NCBI RefSeq assembly: GCF_030272615.1 | Contig: NC_081413.1 | Span: 601,400,709 to 601,464,708, forward strand | DNA from: Cryptomeria japonica | Lineage: Eukaryota; Streptophyta; Pinopsida; Cupressales; Cupressaceae | Direction of reading: 5' to 3' | DNA length: 64,000 nt | Translations under genes and position numbers: made by a program | In this document: positions 11,328-23,256 of the stretch, one piece after another | How positions within the stretch are numbered: the first letter of the stretch is position 1 | How the letters are laid out: every line of letters begins with the position of its first letter | The notes under the pieces: generated by a model | What the model was told of the DNA's origin: nothing | The model's input: the letters and a program-made list of their open reading frames with translations, nothing else | Database searches by the model: none

Positions 11328-12312
11328 TTATTCATTTTTCTCCTCCTCATTTTATTTGTGGAATTCCTCGAACCTAGTCAGGATGGCCTCCATCTCTACT
11401 TGGTTCAGCATCTGGGTAGAATCTATGATCACAACCACGGGAGATGGTATCCTCAGCCTCTTTAAATTTATTTTTCCCATCCTTTAGCATGGATGCAAGG
11501 ACTTCAAAACTGACTTGAATTTCCAGTAACTTATCAAATGCATCAAGTAAAAAATCCTATCCAGTGCATTGATCCATTAAGGACATAAATTCCTGTGTGA
11601 TGGCATCACTAGTAATGAGATTCTGATTGTCATTATACAAATAACAAGGAAGGTCAGCAATCTTGGCAGAAATGAGATCAATCTCATCATCACCTTCCTT
11701 CCATTCTCGAACCAGCTCTACTATCACCAACTTTATTGTCTCTTTCCTATAAGACAGTAGTGACAAGATTTGGATATATTTTCCTCTTGAAGGAACCACT
11801 TTATTTTAAACGAGGATGTATATTCTGAAGTCCTCCATTTTGCTCCAAAGTGTTGTACTTTTTTCAATGTTTTCAATCTCCCAAGATAGTGAAGTTTTAA
11901 CACTTTGCATCTAACTTTGGATCACTTCAAAATTTGTCAACAACCCAACTATTGAAATTAGGAGATGAGACCCTTCTGACTCTAGCCGTGCTATCCACTC
12001 GTCCACCACTCGGCCCTTGGCTCCTACCTGTTCAATTTTATTAAGAGATTCAATGTCTATTGAGGATCCTATGGGCTCAACTTCCTAAGAGGATTGGGTA
12101 ACTTTCAAAAGAACATTAGTCAGTTGTTCACATTTCTGTTTTAATTCATTCTTCTCATCCCTCTCTTGGTCAAGTCTTTGTATCAAAGATTTCAAAGTTG
12201 TCTGAGAATCCTGCTTAACACTTTTATGCGTCTCCTGCCCAAGCTCTACAGTTTGCATGATGTAATCCTCAGGTCATATATCATCCTTATTCTTATCTAA
12301 TGATGGAACCAT
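11328..12312 (-). pseudogene. Reading frame inside the LTR of B, right copy
   Basis: Counterpart of 1898-2880. From ATG at 12312 it reads MVPSLDKNKDD, then DSQTTLKSLIQRLDQERDEK without the base deletion seen in the left copy, and on to GKYIQILSLLSYRKETIKL and DLPCYLY. Stops shared with the left copy precede EVEP and MQSVKT. Private stops follow IYILV and QCTG, and small indels disturb the last part. The protein-like reading is retained over about 250 residues. Function unknown; no domain recognised. Confidence 0.5.
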
Positions 12313-12517
12313 GACTTCAGCATACTTCCTTTTAGAGGTCAGGTCTACTAACACCCGAGAAAAAGTCTTCAGCTTCTTTGTTAGTTTTCATCATCAATAA
12401 AATCAACTTTTATCAATCGGATCAAAAAATTGGACGCAGAATAGGCTTGGGAGTAAAACTATCAAAAATAACAGGTCGGGGAAAAAAGTCCGATATGTGC
12501 CCTAGGAGGCAAAATTT

Positions 12518-13562
12518 GCACATCGGACTTTAAAGTCCGATGTGCGAGGATAAAACATCTTTACTTGCATATCAGACTTTAAAAGTCCGATGTGCAAATA
12601 GGGGAAAGTCATCGGCACATCAGACTTTAAGGTCCAATGTGCAAGTTGGGAAAAAATCATTAGCACATAGGACTTTAAAGTCAGATGTGCAGGTGTAGAC
12701 CATTTGCAAAAAGACCAGCACATTGGACTTTAAAGTCCGATGTGCTAGTTGGGACAAAAGCAACCAGTTGACATGTCGGGTTTTAAAACCTGACATGTCA
12801 ACCGAACAATCTCTTCCCTCGCGTATCGGATTTTAATGTCCAATGTGCAAGGGTTATCCTCCTACATATCAGACTTTAAAATCCGATATGCAAGGGACCT
12901 CCATTAATCAGCCTGCATATCGGGCTTTAAAACCCAGCATGCAGGCTAGGGGAAAGAAAGGTTTAAAAGGGTAATCGGATTTTAAAGTCTGACTACCCTT
13001 TTAAGAAGATGACCAAGCAAAAAATAAAAACGAAAATGGAAAGAGAAGGGAACACGTGGAAAATGAAAGAAAACCTAAAATAAAATCAAAAACCTACCTC
13101 AATCTGCCATGGTGAGAGAAAATTCGATGAAGACCCGATAGATCCACAAGGCTAGCAAGCGAAAATGAAGGAGAGAAGAGGAGGCATGTGCAAAGGGAAA
13201 AATGAAAAATAAAATTGAAGAAATAAAACCCAAAACTCAATAAATAAACTCCTAAATTAGCAATTAATGCAACATTAATTACTAATCACGTAGTTGCATG
13301 TCAGACTTTAAAGTCTGACATGCAGGAATAAACCCTTGCAAGTCGGATTTTAAAGTCCGACATGCAACTTTTAACTGGAAGACCTACAGATCAGATTTTA
13401 AAGTCCGAATTACAGGGGAAGGATTACCTGCAGATCAGACTTTAAAGTCCGATCTGCAGGGATAAAACCAAACCTTTGCACATCAAACTTTAAAGTCCGA
13501 TGTGCAGTTCCTTTGAAAAAGAAGGAAACCTGCGGGTCAAACTTTAAAGTCCGACCTGTAGG
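12518..13562. repeat. Array of 16 palindromes centred on TTTAAA, right LTR of B
   Basis: Same array as 3081-4085. The first unit (12518-12545) is a perfect 28-bp palindrome. The unit at 12767-12802 pairs 18 bases on each side with one mismatch, and that at 12963-13003 pairs about 20. An additional unit at about 13333-13368, next to 13294-13325, has no separate counterpart on the left. The left unit at 3858-3891 looks like a fusion of these two. Confidence 0.92.
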
Positions 13563-13643
13563 AAAAACTGCAAATCTTAAACACTTAGAAAGAAATAAAA
13601 AGAAAAACAAAAAGCAAAAATGAGCTAATCGATGAAGTAGGGT

Positions 13644-13677
13644 TGCAGGCTAGGGGAAAGAAAGGTTAAAAAGGGTA
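13644..13677. repeat. 34-bp patch copied within the LTR of B
   Basis: These bases equal 3504-3537 of the left LTR exactly and differ by one base from 12940-12973. They replace unrelated sequence present at the matching place in the left LTR (about 4160-4190). Confidence 0.8.
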
Positions 13678-13740
13678 CAAAATGGACCAGTTTCGTAGGG
13701 TTGCCTCATGATTTTGGCCACGCTGAAATCAAGGACAACA

Positions 13741-13745
13741 AATAG
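13741..13745. repeat. Target-site duplication of element B, right copy
   Basis: AATAG, identical to 978-982. Confidence 0.9.
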
Positions 13746-14366
<621 letters not shown>

Positions 14367-15914
14367 TTTATTGATTACAAGACTTAAACATACATAATTT
14401 ATATTTCAATAAAATAGAAAACATTACAAAGAAGTTTCTCTATTATATATATATATATAAATATAAAAATAATGTAAGATATAATCTCTTAAAAAATAAT
14501 TTGGAAAGAAAGGGGGTCGTCTTGCCTAAAGGAACCATAAGATTGATGGCATTCAATGCCCCTTTTTGAATATATGCTCTCTTCAAATGCAAGTGAAACT
14601 TTTCAATTGGAAGATAAAGGAGAGTTGGTTGAATTTATCTTATATCTTCTTATATTCACAAAGAAAATAGCCCTTACCCTTCCAATTCTTTCCAAATTGA
14701 TGCAAACTGACACCGTCTATACAACCTCTACAATGCACCGACATGCAGTTATATGTATGTGTAACATGTATTGCATATATAAGATGGTGTGTCATAAAGA
14801 CTAGATAGATGTACCCTCTCACCATCTTCTCGACTATTCTGACACATTTCACTTCCCTCTTGGATGGTGCAATAGTCCTCTCCACCTGCAATCGTCATCC
14901 ATAATAATAGGACAAGTTATACACATTCTTCCTTACTAAAAGACGTAGTTCACTAGCTAACAGGTTTAGACACTACCATCCATTCCAAACCCTAAGCACT
15001 CATTATAAGTTGCATTTCTTACATCAGTTGTTATTGCAAGTATTGGGACATGTCACTCCCCCTTATTTCTCATACAACACATTTTTCTCTCTCAAAGCTA
15101 AATAGTGACAAACAAGCAGTTTATAGGATATATTCAAAAGAAATATTGATAGGTGTAAAGTATAACCCAAAAACCTTTGCAAAAAATCTCTAGAAATGTT
15201 CCAAAAGGGGAGCTATAGGGCATTGAGTAGCGAAGAGATAATTAAGAGATTTTTTTTCCATCTAACCTAGTTATCCATGCATGCACGATAAACTAAACAA
15301 CCAATTTCTCCATTACATGGAGAAAAAATTATGCTTTTGTAGTCGTGTGGTGACCATTCACAAAACCTACTTCTCTGATGAAAATTTTCAGTATCTACAC
15401 AAATTGAATGGGTCCAGTGATAAACTCATGTACTCTACAGTCGAGGTCATTCTACTTCATATCCAAACCTTTTGGCCTAAATCTTTCACCAGCAATTAAG
15501 ATAGCTTTACCCTAATCCAAAGCAACAAAGTTGAACCTTGGCAAAATAACCATTACGTTGGGTATTGACATCATTAGCAAGAAAACGACTGTAATATTTA
15601 CCATTGTGTTATTATTGGTGACTAAACCCCTTAATGGCATGATGTTTATGGTTCATTTGGCTTCAATAATGGTGACATTTGAAGTAAGACATTTCTCCCA
15701 TAAATTTTTTGCCATGCAAGTAGTATTATTAAAAGAATTACTTTCTGGCACAACATTCATGCAATGTTTTCTTGTACATACAATGAAAATCAGCTCACAA
15801 TGAATGTTGAAAGTAAGGTTAGTAAACATCAAAGATTACAAAAATATCATTTGCTATATAACAACATATCATTTTCATCAAACTAGGTGAACCTGATTGA
15901 AGTTTGGATCTATC
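14367..15914. other. Duplicated host segment, copy 1, non-coding part
   Basis: Similar to 44943-47194, in the same orientation, and downstream of the WNK fragment in gene orientation. I see no protein reading on either strand. It lacks about 370 bp present in copy 2 (about 45738-46107). It may be intron or 3' flank of the ancestral kinase gene. Confidence 0.7.
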
Positions 15915-16495
15915 ATAAGCTATCCAGCAGAAGGCCTCACCATTCTTGGTGCCAAGCATTTCTCGATCAATTGTCTAACTTGCGGATCCAGAACCTTTCC
16001 CAAAGCTACAAGCATTCTACCAGAAGCCACCTTCTTGTAAACTTGAGCCAGACTATTGCACTTGCTATATGGAATCTCTATGGTAACCATCTCTAGCATG
16101 CACATTCCAAATAAGTAGATATCAACCAGTTCATCATAAGTCTCCTCATAGAATTCAGAAGCCATGAACTCAGGTGTACCTACAACACTGTGTGCAAACC
16201 CATCTCGCCCAAGAACATTGGAAAGTCCTAGACCCCCAATCTTGAGTATGCAAAAGTTTCCCTCCACAAAAATGTTGTAGCAGTTCAAGTCCCTATGAAT
16301 AATTCAAGGGCTATGACCATACAAATAATTCAAGCCCTTCAATATCTGTAATGTCCAATTCTTGATTGCATGCATTGAAACATCCATTTTCTTTTTCTGA
16401 TACTGTCTCAAGGTCCTTGATGGGTAGAATTCAATAATGAAATGACCAAACCTGCTAGTGAGATCCATTTCCTCAAATGCTTCCCTGTTCTCATC
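15915..16495 (-). pseudogene. WNK-type protein kinase pseudogene, copy 1
   Basis: WNK kinases are Ser/Thr kinases lacking the usual lysine of subdomain II. This copy reads [90 protein letters not shown] and [10 protein letters not shown], the plant WNK C-lobe order. Damage: a stop before IIHRD, Asn for Lys in HRDLN, Tyr for Asp in CYNIF, Gly for the metal-binding Asp in GGLG. The whole N-lobe is missing: the reading jumps from EEMDLTSRFGHF to IIEFYPS, a deletion of about 220 bp relative to copy 2. Not functional. The pieces lie in one continuous block, so any introns in this part are already absent. Confidence 0.88.
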
Positions 16496-18010
16496 TCTGC
16501 ACTCATATTATACACTCCCCATGTCTTCTTTATTTTGACTCATTTCCACCCACAAAAAAAAAGCAACTATAAAATTTATTTTGGTTTAGACACCTCTGCT
16601 AAGAAAGAATGTAATATGCTGAGATATCCCAAAATTGAAAGGAAAAGATGAAACAAAAATGTATGATGCAGCAAAGAAGTGAACTCTTTTCTAATTATCG
16701 ATTGCTTTTCTTCCAAGATTATTACATGTCTAAGTAAACTACTTAAGTAATCTTATGTGTGAATAAGACATACTATAAAATTAGCTACTTGATATACCAT
16801 GCTCACACCAAAACTCCCCATTAAATCAACTTAGGGATTATGGTAAAATAAAAAAATATTAGGATGGGTCTTGGCTATGTAAGGCCATACTAGGTACTCA
16901 GGTAAAAAAATCTCTCATAAGTATAGTAAAGGAGAAAAACCCATAAGAAAAAACCTTCTTTAAAAGAGAAATGATGCAAACAAACAATTACAAGTGAAAT
17001 ATGGAAGGAGGTAACAACATGACCATCAAAGGACTACTATATCACTTTAATGTGTAGAACACTATTCATATATGAGAGAAATATAGATACTGTGTAGCCT
17101 ACCATAATGTATAATATCTCGTTGTGATGGTAGATTCTTGACAAAGGATGATGATGAATATCCAATAAAATTGAGCAACATTCATCCTTTTGGGAATAAG
17201 TAACCAAGTAAAGATATCTTTCCACTAAGGAAGAAAGACCATGATTTATAATGATGCATCTAATCTTTATTCAAGTATTCATAATATCTTTATAAAAGTA
17301 TTCCATAATCAAATTAGGTACATATTTAATTAATGAAGAAAGTGTGAAACTGGGATCATGTGAAAATGATTTAAATATTGAAATCAAAACATGAAGATGG
17401 TTTGGTAGAAATTATGATGAGTTTGTCATCAAAGAGGAGATGAATATCCTAAAGCATGTCTATCAAATCTGTAATATTGGCCTTACAAAATAAACCTACA
17501 ATATTTGTAAAGAAATTATCCCAAAGTACCAAAATGAAATCCTATGATGTAGTTGTTGTAAAGAATGACTCAAAGAAACAAGTGGCAATTTTTTATTATC
17601 ATAATATATGTCTTTCAATTTAGCTATACCATTATGACATATCCACATAAGATATTTGAAAGTGAACGAGATAAATTTGCTAATGCTAAAAAACAAGAAT
17701 TATCAACCTAAAGATAGTGACTCATAGGTACAACACTAAAGCCTTTGAATCTAGATTAAGATTTGATTCTCTTTTTTATGATCCTCTCCAATACAATATT
17801 ATCTTCCTCAAAAAATGAAATTTAGTTTGTATAAATCCTTTTGCAATTTTCTTAGAATGGAGAAATGTAAAGAATTACACAAGAGCCCTAGAAATTTATG
17901 AATTCTTGTAATTGTAGGCAATGTACATGTCCCGTGTCAATGAATTTCTTTTTTTGCATTTCAAACATAACTTGACCACAACCTTTCTATATCATAGGAG
18001 CACAAAAGCC

Positions 18011-18105
18011 CTTACCCACCTACAACTATTGCTAAATTATAATTACTGGTGCTCAGAAAAGGTGGGGTGGGTGGTATATGAACAACTATAGGTAGGTGAG
18101 TAAGT
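18011..18105. repeat. Imperfect inverted repeat
   Basis: CTTACCCACCTACAACTATT at 18011-18030 pairs with AACTATAGGTAGGTGAGTAAG ending at 18105, apart from a few bases, with a G-rich loop. Confidence 0.55.
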
Positions 18106-18282
18106 TGATTCCCTCAACAAATTTTCCCTTTCTTTTTTATCAAAAAGTTTTAAAAAATATGTTAGACAAAATTTGTGAGAATTGTGTTGAGAGATGACGT
18201 GTGTGCTTATAACTCCTCCATTTGTTGGTGAGCCACATTGAAATAGTTTTATTGAAAAGGTTCAAAAAACCCTATTGGGTTT

Positions 18283-18670
18283 TGATAAGTTTATGAGAAC
18301 CTTGTTGGGAGCCAACAAAGGTTTTGAAACCTACCCCAAACTCTTATAAGCATCAAACTTAGAGAGTTTTAGATAGTTACAAAAATTTGTCTAGCTTTCG
18401 ATGAGGTTGCAAAAAACTTGTTGGGAGCTAATTTGAAAGTTTTAGAACCTTCTAAACATATTGAATAATTAAGACTTAAAATATTATACAAAGAAAATTA
18501 AAGAGATTATAAAACCTACGATGAGCCTGGATAAGGTTGAGAGAACCTTGTCAGAGCCCAGAAAATGTTTCAAAACCTTAGCAAAACATTGACAATGTAT
18601 AGACAAATAAATTTGAGAAAGTTAAATGAACCATGTTGGGTGTCAATAAGTTTATGACAACCATGTTGAG
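18283..18670. repeat. Degenerate tandem repeat, unit about 90-130 bp
   Basis: Three to four diverged copies of a phrase like GAGAACCTTGTTGGGAGCC, followed by AAAGGTTTTGAAACC, start near 18283, 18404, 18533 and 18620. Confidence 0.6.
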
Positions 18671-18699
18671 GCTTGACATGAATTCTAAAACAACTCAAG

Positions 18700-19960
18700 A
18701 AACATGACAAAACACGTAGCCAATTTTTTATTCTTTAACTTGGAATAAATGATTAAAAACCAAAGCAAGAGGCAACATAAGGGAAAAAACTTAAACACAT
18801 GGATCCATATAAAGTATCTCAAGTCAACTATCAATAAGTGGGTGAACATGATCGAACACATGATTATGAGGTGAAAGAAAGAAAAATTGGACAAAAAATG
18901 TGGTGGCAACATGCTTCATAAGTAGATTTTAAAATATCTAAAGTGTTAAACTTATCTAGCAAAACCTTCTCATTATCAACCATTCCTTAAATAAGTAATG
19001 TTGAACATAAACATTTTTAGAATGAGCATGATACATAGGATTTTTGACCAAACAAATAGTGCTTCGACTATTGTGCATCAAACTCTAACATTTTTGTAAT
19101 CTTGAAACCAATGCCTGTACCAACTATCTATAACCAAACCACCTCCTTAGATAATATAATTATAGGACGTGCTTTACTCATCCAATCAGTGTACCCCCAA
19201 GTAGAGATAAATCATAACTAGTAGAAGACCTTTATTGATCCAAGTCATATGCCCCCTCTGCATAAAAAAATCCTATTTATCCTAGGACATCCACATTGAA
19301 TTAATACTATGATAACAAAATAGTAATCAAAATTTTTATATAGATATCTAAATAGCCTCATAAAAAGAATTACAATTCTCTCTACTAGGGTTAGATATAA
19401 ACCTACTCAAAATTCTAACTGCTATGATAATATATGGTTCGATAAGAACTTTTCATACATTAAACTATCAACAACAATAGCACAAGGTACATTTAAAATT
19501 TAATTAAAATCATCATTATATTTAGGACACATGTCTAAATTGATCTTTGTACCAATCAAAAATAGAATATTCGCTAGCTTATAATTGTGCATATCAAGTT
19601 GTCACAAAAAGGTATCTTCATACTTGATTAGAATCAACCAAAGTTTTTTGTATATTTGATCCCTACTAATATCCATCCCAAGAATATATTTTGTATCCCA
19701 CGAGTAGTTCATATTTAACATTTCAAAATGCTAAGTTTTGAACTCCTTGATCATCACCTTATTGTTACAAATAAATAACATATAATCCACATACAAGACA
19801 ATAATCAATATTTGACCATCAATCATCTTAATATAAACACAATGATATTCCTCACTCTTAACAAAACCTATTTTTAATGCAAAGGCATCAAAATTTGGGT
19901 ACCACGTCCTATATAACTATTTTATGTGTGAACATATATTGACAATTTCTTCGAAGAATG
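18700..19960 (-). pseudogene. Degraded Ty1/copia pol (RT to RNase H)
   Basis: The minus strand reads, across many stops, VKSEEYHCVYIKMIDGQ, ILIIVLYVDYMLFICNN (the YVDD site with Tyr in place of the second Asp), TKYILGMDISRDQ, PCAIVVDSLMYE, and finally NPMYHAHSKNVYVQHYLFKE, the copia RNase H tail. It is older than the other elements here. No LTR was identified for it. Confidence 0.78.
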
Positions 19961-19974
19961 TTTTTGATTAAATT

Positions 19975-20560
<586 letters not shown>

Positions 20561-21514
20561 AGAGGGATCAAGATGGGTACTTTGCAAACTTGTTTTAAAT
20601 ATGAGATCTTTAAAATAGAAATATCTTTTAAATTTTGTTTTGTAATAATTTTTAAAGTTGAAACTAGTAGTTGTGAGGAATTTTTGTTAGTTTTTATTTA
20701 GTTTTGTGTTTATTTTAAATATAATTATATTTTGATATGTTTGAGGTTTACGTTTGTCCTATATAAGTCTATTTTGCACTACTTAGGATTGATCTCATAG
20801 TGTGTGCGTATACAACCAAAATTGAAATCCTCAAATGATTTATTTTGTAGTTGACCTCTTCTTAATAAACATCAAGTTGACTTGGTACATAATTTATGTG
20901 ACATATATATGTCTTGATATTTAAAAGTATTTAATTTACAAGCAATTTAGAATAAAGTTTAAACTTGAGGTGCTAAACATTAAACCACTTGGAAATATAT
21001 GATTGCACATGCTTTGACACATTCATCAAATTGAGGACAACCAATTTCTACACTATGGTGAATAAATTCAATATGACATCAAGGTGACAACAAAAAAACA
21101 TGTCTTAGTATTTTACTTAAGATACACCTTGGTCTAGATTAGTTTGATTAGTTCTTTGATATTTAAATATGTTTTATACTTCAAATTCATGCGAGGGAGT
21201 ATTCAATTTAGAGAAAAAATTGGAATCCATTTCAATGAGATCACTAATGTGTTCATTGGATCATTGGGTACATTCAAATAAGTCAACAACTAAGGCCCAT
21301 ATTGAATTTAAATTTTTTATGAAATATTTTATTGAAATTATTGAGTGAATGCATATATAATTGAGGAAGTATCTAGAACCATACAATATCATATTTTTGT
21401 GTGTGTGGAAATAACTTAATTAACAACTTAAATCTTCATGAAGGATGCCTCCACATATTGTAGTATAAGAGTGTAAATAAGTATTTGGGTTAATTTGGGT
21501 ATTGTAGTTCTCAA
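20561..21514. other. AT-rich sequence, no feature seen
   Basis: No credible protein reading, repeat with another part of the window, or element end was found. Confidence 0.5.
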
Positions 21515-21751
21515 ATGATGTCTCAATTTGTTCCACTAACTCTTGAGAATCCTGCAAATCATTAGATAATCTTCTTCTTACTTTCAGAGATTTTTGCATT
21601 TGCCTTTGCATATCTGCAATCACTTGATTAGCATGATCCAGCTCTTCTTGTAGATATACAATCCTCTGAGATTGTTTGTAGCCTTCCATTGATAAGATCT
21701 TTCTCTTTAGGTAGTTAGACCCTTTTCCAAGATTCAAGCTCTGATACCAAT
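21515..21751 (-). pseudogene. Truncated Gag start of a second unit of element D
   Basis: Matches 28346-28582 closely, including the primer-binding site at 21738-21751. It reads MEGYKQSQRIVYLQEELDHA, then KVRRRLSNDLQDSQELVEQI and stops matching at 21515. It keeps ATG where the fuller copy has ATA at 28518-28520. Confidence 0.8.
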
Positions 21752-22904
21752 TGTTAGGACCAATATGGAAAGCTAATGTACTGAGAGGGGAGGGGTGAAT
21801 CAGTACTCCAAAACTTTTCTTGAATAATAACTTTACTGTTATGCATAAATAGAATAGTGCAGTAACATAAAATAAAGTTAAAATAAATAGATAACAATCA
21901 TACATGATTCACTCCATAACACATATATTTTGGTTATGCAGAAACTCTTGGTTAGAGAGAAAAACTGTGGTGGGGATGGCACCCACAACTTCACTACTGC
22001 AATAATAAAGAGTGCTCGGTTAGAGCTGCATAGTAGCTATTTTTGATAGCTTACCCTGTTGGGAGTAACAATATTTGTTAGATCTACCTTGCTAAAGGAT
22101 TTTACAACATTTATTCTGAATGTTGCACCTGGTTAGAGGCTTTACAATTTATAGACTTGATTCGACTCTTTTACCCTGTTAAAGGTTTCTCTTACAACTT
22201 CACAATATTACAATAAAATCATTACAAATATCTACAACTTTACATCTGAAATGTTATAGAAGATTCTATTTTCTCAAAATAGATTACCTTTCTTATAGCA
22301 TACCTCGATAACCCATATAGTAACTCGGTAAACCCTTTTGTTTACTCTGTTCTTCGACTGTTCTCTGAAAACCTTCTCAGTGACCTTTGTGTCTCTGTAA
22401 CAGTCTTTTTTTTTACACATACATACACCCTTAACTCATGATGTATAAATAGATCTCTTAAGATGGTGATCCAATTTATTGCTTTGATCTTACAAACATG
22501 ATTCCTCGAATGAATAACTATACAAAGTATTTCATTGGTTAGATTGATCTCAAAATCATACACAATCTTCTGGTGCAATTTCCAATGTGATAACGGTTAG
22601 ATGTGCCTCAATCTTGTAACACATTTTCATATGCATGTCCAGGTTCAATATATCTGGTAACATGTTTCACTTAGTGTATATCAACTCGGTGTGTCATCTT
22701 TGCTGCTTGGTAGTCATAAAAAGATACTCGGTAGACAACTTGGTGTATACTGCGTTCTGTGACTGCTTTCCTTTGTAACCAACTAGACTATGCATACCGA
22801 CTTCTCTGTGTATACCAACTGCATGATTTGGTAGTGTTAACCGACTAGAGTATATAGTATGACTTTGAATATAAAAACTAATGGCAATTTGATAAGTAGT
22901 AACA
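21752..22904 (-). repeat. LTR of element D, left (1,153 bp)
   Basis: Plus strand starts TGTTAGGACC and ends TAAGTAGTAACA. It carries the G-run motif with TGAATCA at 21782-21802. The purine tract of the element adjoins at 22905. Confidence 0.92.
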
Positions 22905-23245
22905 ATCTCCCCTTTTGACATTAGTTGAGATGTTTGACAAAAACTACTTTCAAAGTCATAACTCAAAAATCTATATACTTTGCAAAATGACTATCTTTGA
23001 TGGTATATATAATAGTCAATGAAATAGTATATTCAGATATACTCCCCTTATCATTATACTGTACATAACTCTAATTTTGCATCCTTGGTTTTGTGCTTGT
23101 GTGCTCTGCTTACTATCCTTGGATACTCTGCATACTCTACTCGATATACTCCCCCTATATACAATACTCTGAATACTATATCAAAATTGTATCACCAAAA
23201 CTGTATTACTCTCAAGATTATCATATTACTCCCCCTTTTTGACAA
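22905..23245 (-). other. Multiple polypurine tracts of element D
   Basis: Minus-strand purine runs lie at 22905-22918 (CAAAAGGGGAGAT, next to the LTR), about 23041-23050, 23146-23160 and 23226-23245 (CAAAAAGGGGGAGT). Repeated polypurine tracts before the 3' LTR are a described Sirevirus trait. Confidence 0.75.
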
Positions 23246-23256
23246 ACATCAAAAAC

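Larger units (their letters stand above)
983..13740 (-). mobile_element. Complete Ty3/gypsy LTR retrotransposon, Tat-like (element B)
   Basis: A 12,758-bp element with direct LTRs at 983-4254 and 10413-13740, flanked by AATAG on both sides. In element orientation (minus strand) the order is 5' LTR, primer-binding site, gag, protease, an extra RNase H, reverse transcriptase, RNase H, integrase, 3' LTR. The integrase and reverse transcriptase resemble the plant Tat/Athila branch (for example WGLDFI, TDYFTKWVEA, YYPQGNG). The paralogous host segment at about 30792-30810 lacks the insertion and reads across the target. The element is inactive: the polyprotein frame has many stops and at least two frameshifts. 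The LTRs differ by scattered substitutions and one palindrome unit. Confidence 0.93.
10413..13740 (-). repeat. 5' LTR of element B (3,328 bp)
   Basis: Homologous to 983-4254 along its whole length. Its first bases TATTGGGT correspond to TGTTGGGA of the other copy, and it ends AAGGACAACA. It has one more palindrome unit than the left LTR (about 53 bp) and a short patch copied from elsewhere in the LTR at 13644-13677. Followed by the AATAG target duplication. Confidence 0.9.
16726..18699. other. Unassigned sequence inserted into copy 1
   Basis: Similarity to copy 2 stops near 16725 and appears to resume near 19975, so about 3.2 kb here seems inserted. No protein reading is convincing in 16726-18699. 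It holds an imperfect inverted repeat (18011-18105) and degenerate repeats (18283-18670). It may belong to the degraded copia element whose pol end follows. Confidence 0.4.
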
